DNA from: VXPQ01 sp965232485
Lineage (GTDB): Bacteria; Bacteroidota; Rhodothermia; Rhodothermales; VXPQ01
Direction: 5' to 3'
Assembly: GCA_965232485.1 (NCBI GenBank)
Contig: OZ246975.1
Coordinates: 1,302,001-1,366,000 of the forward strand
Length of the DNA stretch: 64,000 nucleotides
Made by a program: the position numbers and the translations under genes. The notes under the pieces are model-generated. The model worked only from the letters and a program-made list of their open reading frames with translations. It did no database searches and was not told the DNA's origin. Shown here one piece after another: positions 23,377-32,084 of the stretch (its first letter is position 1; the number at the start of each line of letters is the position of its first letter).

Positions 23377-25518
23377 GTGGCGTTGCGCAACCGGAGGCAT
23401 CGCCTCGCCTTTATCGCAGCCGCGCTGATATGTTTCGCTCTCGGCGCAGCATACAACGTATTCGAATGGTTGTCCGGCGAGCCCTGGCATGTCGCGGTGG
23501 ATTTCGCATACCAGATGGTGGTCGTCACGGGATTCGCGTTGTTCTGGCTTCTGCTGGCGTATTTCCTGAAACAGCGGCCGGTCGGGCCGCTCAAGGCATT
23601 CTGGACCACCTTGCTGCTGGGCATTCTTGCGGCAGCCGTCATCCGGCTGATGGTAGACATTACCGGCGCCGCCCCGGAGAACGTGCCGGCCAACCCCGCC
23701 TTGCTGGGCTTCGAATACGACACCGGCGTTCCGCTTACGTTCGCCACGGTGGTCAAGATGCATGTGATCAGTTTCTTGCGGGCGGTCGTTGCCTTTTACC
23801 TGTTGTTGCGCTTTCAGGATCTGGTGCTGTTCAAACGCACGAAGCAAAGCCAGCGGAACTGGCGTCTCATGCTCATATCCATGGGCGTCTTTTCGCTCCT
23901 TTCCATTCTGAAAGACCCCGCCGAAGAGGCCAATGTGGTGCAAATCGTGGCCGTCATTCCGGTTCTCATTTTTATGATCCTGAATTCGTTTCGGGTATCG
24001 TGGATCGTTTTTCTGTCGTTTCGGGCCAAAGCGGCGGGCGTAGGCCTGTCCATCCTGCTCATTCTGCTGCTGGCGGGCACCCTGCCCGCAGAAGGGATTC
24101 TGCCGACCCATTTCATGTACGTACGCCACGCCAGCTACCCCCTCGATCAATTCACGCTGGTCGCATTGTCCTTTGGCCTGTTGTACTGCGTAACGTCTTT
24201 TCTTTTTCTCATTTTTCACCTTCCCACCACCGGAGACTTCCGGCGCAAGGCCGGGGAAGTCACCGCCATGCACTCGCTGACGAATCTCGTCAATCAGGCG
24301 TTCGACCCCGACAAACTGCATCTCGCCATTACGAAAACCCCCGTGGCGACGGGCGCGGCGCAGATGGCCTGGCTGGCCATCGAAGACGAACGAAGCGGCT
24401 CGCTCCGCCCACAGGTCGTGGCGGCATGGAACACCACCGCCGAGGACATCGAAGCCATGACGGACGTGGCGGCGCTGTACGAGGAACTTGCGGTCCGGCG
24501 CGAACCGGTTATTTTGAACGAAGCCCCCGCAGACCACCGCATCCGGGACAATCCGGGCAACCCGATCGCCGCCATGCTGATGACGCCTCTCGTCACGCGA
24601 GACACGTTGCTGGGCGGGCTTTTCGTGGCCAAGGACATCGCGCGAGGATTCGAGCAGGACGATATCGAAGCGATCGGCGTCTATGCCGCCCAGGCCGCCA
24701 TTGCGCTGGACAATGCGCGCCTTTTCGAGGACAAACTCGAACGGGAACGCCTCTCCCGCGAGTTGGATATCGCCCGCGACATGCAAAACAGGCTTCTGCC
24801 GCGCGATCTTCCGAAGATGCAGGGCCTGGCCATCGCCGCCAGCAGCATTCCCGCCTACGAAGTGGGCGGAGATTATTACGATTTCCTGAAACTGGACGAG
24901 GAGCGGCTGGCTTTCATCATAGCGGATGTGTCCGGCAAGGGTATCTCCGCGGCATTCTACATGGCGGAATTACAAGGCGTCTTCCGCGCCACCGCGCGCA
25001 TAGCCCCCGAGCCAGCGGATTTTTTCGCACAGGCCAACATGGCGATTTCCTCCACGCTCGAACGAGGTATGTTCGTATCCGCAATCTACGGGGTAATCGA
25101 TATATGCAAGGGAACGGTGATTCTGGCCCGCGCCGGACATTGCCCGGCCATTCACATTTCCCGGGAGGGCGCGGAGCGCGACGTGCGTCCGCTCGGGGTC
25201 GCCCTCGGGATGGACCGAAGCAAGCGCTTTCGGAAGCATCTGGAAGAAGAACGTATTTTGCTCCAGCCCGGAGACACGTTTGCGGTATATACGGATGGGA
25301 TCGTCGAAAGCAGGAATAGCGAGGGAACCCAATACGGACACGACCGCTTGGTAGAAGCCCTTAAAACGCACCGGCGACAAGACGTATCGACCATCTACGA
25401 AGCACTCCTTGCGGACCTTCACGAGTACATCGGTCGTACCGAATACGACGACGACATGACCCTCGTGGTCATGCAATGGAACGGCATGCAAAATCATACG
25501 AACTCCCCGGCGACATGA
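23377..25518 (+). CDS. Membrane-bound SpoIIE/PP2C-type serine phosphatase with GAF domain (RsbU-like)
   Basis: From GTG 23377 the protein has 713 residues. The frame is open from 23122, but that stretch overlaps the divergent gene's start, so a start at 23317-23377 is more likely. About eight membrane helices (LAFIAAALICFALG onward) are followed by a GAF-like sensor (about 295-465), a linker coiled coil (ERLSRELDIARDMQNRLLP) and a PP2C domain. Metal-binding and catalytic motifs are EVGGDYYDF, IADVSGKGISA and DDDMTLVVMQ. Such enzymes dephosphorylate STAS anti-anti-sigma factors; the next gene encodes one, its ATG overlapping this stop. Confidence 0.88.
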   Translation: MALRNRRHRLAFIAAALICFALGAAYNVFEWLSGEPWHVAVDFAYQMVVVTGFALFWLLLAYFLKQRPVGPLKAFWTTLLLGILAAAVIRLMVDITGAAPENVPANPALLGFEYDTGVPLTFATVVKMHVISFLRAVVAFYLLLRFQDLVLFKRTKQSQRNWRLMLISMGVFSLLSILKDPAEEANVVQIVAVIPVLIFMILNSFRVSWIVFLSFRAKAAGVGLSILLILLLAGTLPAEGILPTHFMYVRHASYPLDQFTLVALSFGLLYCVTSFLFLIFHLPTTGDFRRKAGEVTAMHSLTNLVNQAFDPDKLHLAITKTPVATGAAQMAWLAIEDERSGSLRPQVVAAWNTTAEDIEAMTDVAALYEELAVRREPVILNEAPADHRIRDNPGNPIAAMLMTPLVTRDTLLGGLFVAKDIARGFEQDDIEAIGVYAAQAAIALDNARLFEDKLERERLSRELDIARDMQNRLLPRDLPKMQGLAIAASSIPAYEVGGDYYDFLKLDEERLAFIIADVSGKGISAAFYMAELQGVFRATARIAPEPADFFAQANMAISSTLERGMFVSAIYGVIDICKGTVILARAGHCPAIHISREGAERDVRPLGVALGMDRSKRFRKHLEEERILLQPGDTFAVYTDGIVESRNSEGTQYGHDRLVEALKTHRRQDVSTIYEALLADLHEYIGRTEYDDDMTLVVMQWNGMQNHTNSPAT

Positions 25519-25883
25519 GCAACTTTTCGGTTGGATTCCGCAAGGAAGCGCATATTCTCATTCTTGATCTGAACGGCGAACTGGATGCGCATACTGCATC
25601 CGAGCTGGAAGCGGCCCTGCAAAAGTGCCGGGAAGAAGCAAATTACCATATCGTCGTCAACGGAAAGTACCTGAAGTATATCTCCAGCGCCGGTTTGGGC
25701 GTATTCATGGCGTATATCGAGGAAATGCGCGAGGCCGGGGGAGACATCAAGATTGCGGGACTCCAGGCAAAGGTTTTCAACATATTCGACCTGCTGGGCT
25801 TTCCGTTGCTGTTCGATATTGTCGAGGAAGAACAGGAAGCCATCCGGAAATTCGATGCAAACCCTGGTGAAAACGCTGCCTGA
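25515..25883 (+). CDS. STAS-domain anti-sigma factor antagonist
   Basis: The 122-residue single-domain protein reads LILDLNGELDAHTASELEAAL, then YISSAGLGVFMAYIEEM, where the Ser-Ser-Ala-Gly motif holds the residue phosphorylated by the partner kinase. ATG 25515 overlaps the phosphatase stop codon (ATGA). In partner switching, the unphosphorylated form binds the anti-sigma kinase encoded next. Confidence 0.9.
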   Translation: MSNFSVGFRKEAHILILDLNGELDAHTASELEAALQKCREEANYHIVVNGKYLKYISSAGLGVFMAYIEEMREAGGDIKIAGLQAKVFNIFDLLGFPLLFDIVEEEQEAIRKFDANPGENAA

Positions 25884-25918
25884 TCCGCGCCCCGGCCGCC
25901 GGAGCAATCCCTTCCCCC

Positions 25919-26368
25919 ATGTCTGAATCCGCACATAGCCTTTGCATCCCCGGCGAAACGCAGCGCCTTGGCGAGGTGCGGCGTTTCGTGGAGCAATACG
26001 CTCGCAAGGCCGGCCTCTGCGAGGAAGCGATCGCACATGTAAAAATCGCCGTGGACGAGGCCTGCGCCAATGTGATCAAACATGCCTACGACGAAGACGG
26101 ACGGGACATTGCTATCCGCGTCTCGATCGACTCCGAACGATTCACCGTGTGCATCGAGGATCAAGGGCGGCCCTTCCGCCCGGAATTATGGTCGGAGCCG
26201 GACATTTTCCGGATTGCAGAAAGCAGGCGAGGAGGCGGACTCGGCGTACAAATCATGCGGAGCCTGATGGATCAGGTGGAATACGCGAGCCGGGGCGACA
26301 CGAACCAGGTGCGCTTGACGAAATTTCGCGGCGGGCCGCCCGACCAAAGCACCGAAAAAACCGCCTGA
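25919..26368 (+). CDS. Anti-sigma regulatory factor, HATPase serine kinase (RsbW/SpoIIAB-like)
   Basis: The 149-residue GHKL kinase shows the N box (AVDEACANVIKHAY), G1 (IEDQGRPF) and a glycine-rich G2 lid (RRGGGLGVQIMRSLMD). It would phosphorylate the STAS protein and bind a sigma factor or another output protein. No sigma factor gene lies in this cluster, so the output is encoded elsewhere or is not a sigma factor. Confidence 0.9.
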   Translation: MSESAHSLCIPGETQRLGEVRRFVEQYARKAGLCEEAIAHVKIAVDEACANVIKHAYDEDGRDIAIRVSIDSERFTVCIEDQGRPFRPELWSEPDIFRIAESRRGGGLGVQIMRSLMDQVEYASRGDTNQVRLTKFRGGPPDQSTEKTA

Positions 26369-26422
26369 CGGGTCTGGCGGACCCTGATCCGCCGCAAACG
26401 AAATCCGTAGCAAAAACAACCC

Positions 26423-27142
26423 ATGAGCAAGCCATACGAACCCGGCGGCGCAACGGCGCATGGCGCATTCCTGTGCGCACTCCTGTGCGCACTCCTGTGG
26501 GGCGCGGCGCCCGGCGCACTCCGGGAAGCCCGGGCGCAAACGCCGGAAATCATGGAGCCTTCCGTACGCAGGGCCTCCTCGGGCAAAGCGTTTGCGCTCA
26601 GCCTCCTCGCTCCCGGCCTGGGCCATCGCCATGCCCGGAATGGAGACTGGGGCCGCCGGGGCGCTGCTTTCGCGTTAACAGACGCAGGCTTGTGGGCGGG
26701 GCTTCTGGGCGCAAACTGGCGGCGCAATCATCTTGTGGAAAGTTACCGCACCATGGCCACGCGCTACGCCGAAGTCGATCCGACGGGCAAGGATCGAACA
26801 TTTTACCTGCATGCCGCCACGTACCGGTCCTCGCAAGCGTTCACCGACGCACAGTACCGAAACGGCGCGCCGCTGGATCAGTTCGCGTTCGCCGCCGATC
26901 CCTCGTTCCAGTGGCGCTGGGATACCGACGAACATTTTTTCCGCTTTCGCGAACTCCGCGAGGACGCTGAATCATTGCGGCGCCGACGCAGCATACTTAT
27001 CGCTTCCCTTGCCGCCAACCGACTGATCGCCGGTATTTCCGCCCTGCGCGCCGTCGGGCGGAACAAGCGACTCGAGGCCTCGCTCGCCGCGCCGCCCGCC
27101 GGGGCCGACGCGCCCCTCGTGCGGATGCGGTACACATTCTGA
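26423..27142 (+). CDS. DUF5683-like exported/membrane protein
   Basis: The 239-residue protein has an N-terminal hydrophobic segment containing three near-identical CALL units (LCALLCALLWG), then the family-type motif KAFALSLLAPGLGHRHARN, which resembles the SxLxPGxGQ segments of DUF5683 proteins. A second hydrophobic stretch follows at about 83-95 and another at about 195-210 (SILIASLAANRLIAGISAL). Function is unknown. It follows the anti-sigma kinase by 54 bp and may be the last gene of the partner-switch operon. Confidence 0.6.
   Translation: MSKPYEPGGATAHGAFLCALLCALLWGAAPGALREARAQTPEIMEPSVRRASSGKAFALSLLAPGLGHRHARNGDWGRRGAAFALTDAGLWAGLLGANWRRNHLVESYRTMATRYAEVDPTGKDRTFYLHAATYRSSQAFTDAQYRNGAPLDQFAFAADPSFQWRWDTDEHFFRFRELREDAESLRRRRSILIASLAANRLIAGISALRAVGRNKRLEASLAAPPAGADAPLVRMRYTF
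26463..26498. repeat. 12-bp tandem repeat within a signal peptide (three copies)
   Basis: Three units of the form GCGCACTCCTGT (first copy with one T for C) encode CALL repeated in the signal segment of the DUF5683-like gene. A change in unit number would add or remove four hydrophobic residues without frameshift. Confidence 0.7.
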
Positions 27143-27197
27143 TCCGCCCGAAACACGCGGCGGCATTGTTTTCGAAGCGTCAGAGAACATCTTGAGA

Positions 27198-27225
27198 ATA
27201 CGCTGATCAAAACCACTTCGCTCAG
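27198..27225. repeat. 28-bp direct repeat left of tRNA-Val
   Basis: The core CTGATCAAAACCACTTCG recurs to the right of the tRNA at 27424-27451; 26 of 28 positions match. The copies lie 226 bp apart and bracket promoter and tRNA gene. Confidence 0.75.
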
Positions 27226-27232
27226 AGCATCC

Positions 27233-27263
27233 TTGAATGCAAAGCCTTGCAGCGGTATATTTG
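27233..27263 (+). promoter_or_regulatory. TTG-N20-TAnnTTTG promoter for tRNA-Val
   Basis: TTG at 27233-27235 is separated by 20 bp from TATATTTG at 27256-27263. Box sequence and spacing agree with the known Bacteroidota/Rhodothermota housekeeping promoter. The tRNA begins about 77 bp downstream. Confidence 0.55.
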
Positions 27264-27339
27264 GAACCCTTTGCCCATTCCCGCCGCCCGGTTCCGCGGG
27301 ACGCTTGCCGATAGTGCGGCGGACAGAAAAAATACGCCC

Positions 27340-27413
27340 GGGTCCTTAGCTCAGTTGGTTAGAGCGCTACGTTGACATCGTAGAGGTCGATGGTTCGAAT
27401 CCGTCAGGACCCA
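27340..27413 (+). tRNA. tRNA-Val (anticodon GAC)
   Basis: The 74-nt gene has acceptor strands GGGTCCT and AGGACCC, a standard D arm (TAGCTCAGTTGGTTAGAGC), an anticodon stem CTACG/CGTAG with loop TTGACAT (anticodon GAC), and a T loop GGTTCGAATCC. The discriminator is A and CCA is not encoded. thrS begins 66 bp downstream. Confidence 0.95.
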
Positions 27414-27423
27414 CATCCGGGGG

Positions 27424-27451
27424 ATACTCTGATCAAAACTACTTCGCTCAG
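27424..27451. repeat. 28-bp direct repeat right of tRNA-Val
   Basis: Right copy of the repeat at 27198-27225 (two mismatches, core CTGATCAAAACTACTTCG). It lies in the leader of thrS, ending 28 bp before its ATG. Confidence 0.75.
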
Positions 27452-27479
27452 TACGTCGCATTCGGGCGTACGGGACATC

Positions 27480-29432
27480 ATGCTCGCCAATCCTATCGCC
27501 ATTACGCTCCCCGACGGATCCGTCCATCAGCACGAAGCCGGGATTACGGGGTACGAACTTGCTCGCGGCATTTCGGCGGGCCTCGCCAGACAGGCGTTGG
27601 CCGTACGGATCAATGGAGAAGTTCGGGACCTGACCCGGCCCATCGACGGAGACGCCGCCGTCGAGATTCTGACCTGGAAAGATCCGGATGGACAATCGAC
27701 CTTTCGGCATTCCACAGCGCATCTCATGGCCGAAGCGCTCGAAGAACTGTTTCCCGGCGTCAAATTCGGCGTTGGACCGCCCATCGAGCAGGGGTTCTAT
27801 TACGACGTAGACGTCGGCGACCGAAAAATCGGCGAGGACGATCTGGAACGCATCGAGAAGCGGATGCGCGAACTGGCCGCCCGCGACGTAGCATACGAAC
27901 GGCAAGACGTCTCCAAGGCGGATGCGATCCGGTATTTCCGGGACAAGGGCGACGAATACAAACTGGAACTGCTCGAAGACCTTGAAGACGGCGCGATTAC
28001 CTTCTACCGACAGGGCGACTTCGTCGATCTGTGCCGCGGCCCCCACATCCCCTCGACGGGTCGGATCAAGCACGTCAAGCTCCTCCATATCGCCGGAGCA
28101 TACTGGCGCGGAGACGAACGACGGCCTCAGTTGACGCGCATCTACGGCGTCAGCTTCCCGAAAAAAAGCATGCTCGACGAGCATCTGGAGCGGCTGGCCC
28201 TTGCCGCGGAGCGGGATCATCGAAAACTGGGCAAAGACCTGGCGCTCTTCACCTTCGACAAACAGGTAGGCGCCGGATTGCCGATGTGGCTGCCGCGCGG
28301 CGCAGTGTTGCGCGAAACGCTCATGGATTTCCTGAAAAAAGAGCAACTCGATCGGGGATACGAACCTGTCGTTACCCCACATATCGGACGGCTCGAACTC
28401 TACAAGACGAGCGGGCACTACCCTTACTACCGGGAAAGCCAGTTCCCTCCCATGCTGGACGCCGACGACGAAGAGGAGGGGTTTCTGCTGAAACCCATGA
28501 ATTGCCCGCATCATATTCGCATCTACGACAACAGGCGGCGATCGTACCGGGACCTCCCCGTGCGCTACGCGGAGTTCGGCACGGTCTATCGGTACGAACA
28601 GTCAGGAGAGTTGGGCGGATTGACCCGCGTGCGCGGATTCACGCAGGACGACGCCCACATCTTCTGCACCGACGAGCAAGTAAAAGACGAATTCAAAAAC
28701 GTTATCGACCTGACGCTGACGGTGTTGGGCGCGCTGGACTTTACCGATTTCAAGGCGCAGATTTCCCTGCACGATCCCGAGAACCGGGAAAAATACCAAG
28801 GAGACCAGGCGCGCTGGGAGCAAGCCGAACAGGCTATCCGCGAGGCGGTCCGGGAAACGGGGCTGGATGCGATCGAAAAAACGGGCGAGGCGGCCTTCTA
28901 CGGCCCCAAGCTGGATTTCATGGTGAAAGACGCCCTGGGCCGCGAATGGCAGCTGGGCACGGTGCAACTGGACTACAACCTGCCGGAACGATTCAACCTG
29001 TCCTATGTCGGGGCAGACGACAAGCGCCGCCGCCCAGCGATGATCCACCGGGCGCCGTTCGGCTCGCTGGAGCGATTCATCGGCGTACTGATAGAACATT
29101 GCGGGGGAAATTTCCCGTTATGGCTGGCCCCCGTGCAAGCAATCGTCATTCCGATTTCCGACAATCAGCGCGAATACGCCGCGAACGTAGCCGCGGAACT
29201 CCGGAAACGCGACATCCGCGCAGAAGTGGACTACCGCAATGAAAAGGCCGGGTACAAAATCCGCAGCGCCGAGCTAAAGAAGACGCCCGTTATGCTCGTC
29301 ACGGGCAGGCGGGAACAACGCGACGGCACCGTTTCGGTGCGACGCCATGGGCGGGGCGAACAGGACGCCATATCCGTTGAAGCATGCGTGCAGCGGATGG
29401 CCCTGGAGATTGCCGAAGGCAAGAAGCGTTGA
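27480..29432 (+). CDS. thrS: Threonyl-tRNA synthetase
   Basis: The 650-residue enzyme has an N-terminal TGS domain (ITLPDGSVHQHEAG) and an editing domain with HSTAHLMAEAL and VDLCRGPHIPSTG. The class II core follows, with KPMNCPHHIRIYD, RVRGFTQDDAHIF and IHRAPFGSLERFI providing the zinc-binding Cys and two His, and an anticodon-binding domain at the C-terminus. ATG 27480 (MLANPIAITLPDG) fits the TGS start; the frame extends upstream through tRNA-Val without meaning. It leads the infC-rpmI-rplT-pheS-pheT block. Confidence 0.96.
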   Translation: MLANPIAITLPDGSVHQHEAGITGYELARGISAGLARQALAVRINGEVRDLTRPIDGDAAVEILTWKDPDGQSTFRHSTAHLMAEALEELFPGVKFGVGPPIEQGFYYDVDVGDRKIGEDDLERIEKRMRELAARDVAYERQDVSKADAIRYFRDKGDEYKLELLEDLEDGAITFYRQGDFVDLCRGPHIPSTGRIKHVKLLHIAGAYWRGDERRPQLTRIYGVSFPKKSMLDEHLERLALAAERDHRKLGKDLALFTFDKQVGAGLPMWLPRGAVLRETLMDFLKKEQLDRGYEPVVTPHIGRLELYKTSGHYPYYRESQFPPMLDADDEEEGFLLKPMNCPHHIRIYDNRRRSYRDLPVRYAEFGTVYRYEQSGELGGLTRVRGFTQDDAHIFCTDEQVKDEFKNVIDLTLTVLGALDFTDFKAQISLHDPENREKYQGDQARWEQAEQAIREAVRETGLDAIEKTGEAAFYGPKLDFMVKDALGREWQLGTVQLDYNLPERFNLSYVGADDKRRRPAMIHRAPFGSLERFIGVLIEHCGGNFPLWLAPVQAIVIPISDNQREYAANVAAELRKRDIRAEVDYRNEKAGYKIRSAELKKTPVMLVTGRREQRDGTVSVRRHGRGEQDAISVEACVQRMALEIAEGKKR

Positions 29433-29653
29433 GGTTTTTTTCGATGGCGTCTGCACAACATCGTTACATTTCAGGGGAAACCAAACGGTCCCGGCTCGCG
29501 TGAAAACGACATGGGAACGCGGCGCCGTCGTTGCAAAACAGGCGCAGGCCCCCGCACAAAGCGCGCGGCTCATCCCGGGCTGTCGTCCGACGACGTACGG
29601 AACGCGCCTGACGTGCTCCCCGACTCCTATCCATCCATAAAAAAGACAGAAGA
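29433..29653. promoter_or_regulatory. Leader region between thrS and infC
   Basis: This 220-bp gap has no convincing ORF. It begins with a T-run (29435-29441) and contains TACATTTC at 29465-29472, one base off the TAnnTTTG consensus. It may contain a promoter or an infC control region. Confidence 0.3.
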
Positions 29654-29656
29654 ATC

Positions 29657-30166
29657 ATCGCTCGCAAAGTACGCATCAACGAAGATATCCGGGCCAATAT
29701 GGTCCGGGTCGTAGATCCCGGCGGAGAACACCATGTCGTCTATATCGACGAGGCCCTGAAGCGCGCCCGGGCGCACAGAATGGATCTGGTCGAGATTGCC
29801 CCCTCGGCGGACCCTCCGGTGTGCAAGATCGTGGACTACGGAAAGTTTCGGTACGAACAACAGAAAAAAGGGAAGGAACAGCGCAAAAAATCGCAAACCA
29901 TCCAACTCAAGGAAGTACGTTTCCGCCCGCATACGGACACGCACGACTTTGAATTCAAGACACGCCATGCGCGCAGCTTCCTGGAAAACGGCAACAAGGT
30001 CAAGGCATGGGTGCAGTTTCGCGGTCGAGACATCATTTACAAGGAGCAGGGCATGGCTTTGCTGCAACGATTCACCGAGAACTTGCAGGATGTGGGCCGC
30101 ATCGATCAGCCGCCCCGCATGGAAGGTCGCCGCATGACCACGATCCTGACCCCGGACAAAAAATAG
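29657..30166 (+). CDS. infC: Translation initiation factor IF-3, probable AUC start
   Basis: IF-3 is recognisable from IDEALKRARAHRMDLVEIAP, CKIVDYGKFRYEQQKK and VKAWVQFRGRDI. The first ATG (29699) lies after the conserved N-terminal segment. The frame upstream encodes IARKVRINEDIRAN, which matches the RINExIRA start of the family. Only ATC codons (29654, 29657) are placed where a start should be, preceded by an AGAAG-like stretch. IF-3 genes often use rare AUU or AUC starts for autoregulation, so I place the start at 29657 (169 residues). If ATG 29699 is used the protein loses 14 conserved residues. Confidence 0.85.
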   Translation: MARKVRINEDIRANMVRVVDPGGEHHVVYIDEALKRARAHRMDLVEIAPSADPPVCKIVDYGKFRYEQQKKGKEQRKKSQTIQLKEVRFRPHTDTHDFEFKTRHARSFLENGNKVKAWVQFRGRDIIYKEQGMALLQRFTENLQDVGRIDQPPRMEGRRMTTILTPDKK

Positions 30167-30387
30167 CCGCGAACCGGACAGCCGAAACAGCCGGACAAAA
30201 ACCCGAAGGGAAATCCGGGCGAAAATCTGAAAAGCGGGAACCCCACCGATATTCGCTGCGTATTTATAGTTTACCCCTTTTTTGATCACTCCGTTATCAG
30301 GCATGTCCCCGCCCGCGCGGCGCGAACATGCGCATCGTCTGGAAACGCTCCTCGCCTCGAGGCCCGCGCGTCCGGCGCAAAGTGCCT
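30167..30387. promoter_or_regulatory. infC-rpmI spacer
   Basis: This 220-bp gap contains GC-rich inverted segments and an AT-rich patch (about 30260-30292) with TAGTTTAC near 30268, loosely like a -7 box. In many bacteria L20 represses the rpmI-rplT leader from this place; no specific L20 site can be demonstrated by eye. Confidence 0.25.
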
Positions 30388-30582
30388 ATGCCCAGGATGA
30401 AATCGAATAGCGGCGCCCGGAAGCGCTTCAAAGTCACCGGCTCCGGGAAGCTGATCCGAAAGAAGGCGTACAAAAGCCACATCCTGACCAAGAAATCGTC
30501 CAAGCGCAAGCGCGGCCTGCGCGACGACACGCTCGTCGACAAAGCCGATGCGCCCCGGATGAAACGGCTTATTCAGTCCTGA
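30388..30582 (+). CDS. rpmI: 50S ribosomal protein L35
   Basis: The 64-residue protein reads MPRMKSNSGARKRFKVTGSG and continues KAYKSHILTKKSSKRKR, typical of L35. ATG 30388 is chosen because homology starts there. It stands in the conserved infC-rpmI-rplT order. Confidence 0.95.
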   Translation: MPRMKSNSGARKRFKVTGSGKLIRKKAYKSHILTKKSSKRKRGLRDDTLVDKADAPRMKRLIQS

Positions 30583-30598
30583 TCGCTCCTTTGTTCTT

Positions 30599-30949
30599 AT
30601 GCCACGTACCGCCCACAGCGTAGCGTCGAGACGGCGCCGTAAAAAGATACTCCGGATGGCCAAAGGCTATCGCGGCGCGCGCTCCAAAATCTACACGGTC
30701 GCCAAGCATTCCGTAGACAAGGCCCTCGGGTACGCCTACCGGGATCGCCGTCAACGCAAACGGGTCTTCCGCCGCCTCTGGATTGCGCGCATCAATGCGG
30801 CGGCGCGTCTGAACGGCACCACCTATTCCCGTTTCACAGGCGGACTACGGAAAGCCAACATCGCTCTGAACCGAAAGGTGCTTGCGGATATGGCCGTGCA
30901 CGATCCGGAAACGTTCCAGCGTATTACGCAGCATCTCGCCGGCAAATAA
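30599..30949 (+). CDS. rplT: 50S ribosomal protein L20
   Basis: The 116-residue protein has MPRTAHSVASRRRRKKIL and AYRDRRQRKRVFRRLWIARI, diagnostic of L20, which binds 23S rRNA early in 50S assembly and can repress its own operon. It lies 16 bp after rpmI and 14 bp before pheS. Confidence 0.96.
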   Translation: MPRTAHSVASRRRRKKILRMAKGYRGARSKIYTVAKHSVDKALGYAYRDRRQRKRVFRRLWIARINAAARLNGTTYSRFTGGLRKANIALNRKVLADMAVHDPETFQRITQHLAGK

Positions 30950-30963
30950 GCGGGCGCAGCAAG

Positions 30964-31956
30964 ATGCCCGACGACATCCTGAAAGATATCGAGTCGGAAA
31001 TCATTGACTCGACGGAGGCCGCCGAAGCGTTCCGGGTCAAGTACCTCGGGAGGAAAAGCGGGAAAATAACCGGAATGTTCAGGCGGATTCCGGAAGCGCC
31101 TCCGCAGGAACGCAAAGCGCTCGGCCAACGCATCAACCAGATCAAGAAACGGGCCGAGGAACGGCTCGCAGCCTTTGAGGCCAGCCATGCGCCGCGCCCC
31201 GCCGCGTCAGAAGCGGCGCGTATGGACCGGACGCTTCCGGGGCGGCTCCCGGCGCCGCCGGGTTCCCTGCATCCGCTGACGCACACGCTGCGCGACATCG
31301 CGCGCGTGTTCGAACGGTTCGGTTTTTCGATCGTAACCGGGCCGGAAATCGAAACGGAATGGCATAATTTCACGGCGCTGAATTTTCCGGCGGACCACCC
31401 CGCGCGGGACATGCAGGATACCTTCTTCCTGGAGCCGGATCGGACGCTCTTGCGCACGCACACCTCGCCTGTGCAAATACGCACGTTGCTGACCGATCCC
31501 CCGCCGGTGCGCGTTATCGTGCCGGGACGGGTGTACCGCAACGAGGCGGTTTCCTACAAATCATACTGCCTGTTCCATCAGGTGGAAGGCTTGTATGTGG
31601 ACGAAGGGGTCTCTTTCGCCGACCTGAAACAGGCGCTGCGCCTGTTCGCGCAGGCGATGTTCGGCGACGACGTCCGCATGCGCTTTCGTCCCAGCTTTTT
31701 CCCGTTCACGGAACCCAGCGCCGAGGTGGACATCTGGTGGACCGACGAAACGCTGCCCCAAAAAGGACGCTGGCTGGAAATCCTCGGATGCGGCATGGTG
31801 GACCCCAATGTGTTCGCTTCGGTCGACCTGGACCCGGAACGATGGACCGGCTATGCCTTCGGCATGGGCATTGAGCGCATCGCCATGCTGCGCTACGGCG
31901 TCCGCGACATTCGTACGTTTTACGAAAACGACGTCCGGTTCCTAAAACAGTTTTAG
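30964..31956 (+). CDS. pheS: Phenylalanyl-tRNA synthetase alpha subunit
   Basis: The 330-residue subunit has an N-terminal coiled coil (about 1-85) and a class II catalytic core with HPLTHTLRDIARVFERFGF, GRVYRNEAVSYKSYCLFHQ and GMGIERIAMLRYGVRD. It ends ENDVRFLKQF as usual. The beta subunit gene follows after 128 bp. Confidence 0.96.
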   Translation: MPDDILKDIESEIIDSTEAAEAFRVKYLGRKSGKITGMFRRIPEAPPQERKALGQRINQIKKRAEERLAAFEASHAPRPAASEAARMDRTLPGRLPAPPGSLHPLTHTLRDIARVFERFGFSIVTGPEIETEWHNFTALNFPADHPARDMQDTFFLEPDRTLLRTHTSPVQIRTLLTDPPPVRVIVPGRVYRNEAVSYKSYCLFHQVEGLYVDEGVSFADLKQALRLFAQAMFGDDVRMRFRPSFFPFTEPSAEVDIWWTDETLPQKGRWLEILGCGMVDPNVFASVDLDPERWTGYAFGMGIERIAMLRYGVRDIRTFYENDVRFLKQF

Positions 31957-32084
31957 ACAGGGAGCAGTGCATGCATTCTTGATCTCTGAAAAGACGAAAA
32001 GGCGCTGGAAACAGGCGACTCCGCCGCTTGCATGAACGAACTGCGCAAGGGCGCGCCCCTCCCAATGCGACAACACGGCAAACC

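Noticed and set aside
27143..27479. T-box leader before thrS
   Set aside because: The segment contains a tRNA-Val gene rather than a T-box; no specifier loop or TGGNACCGCG-type box was found.
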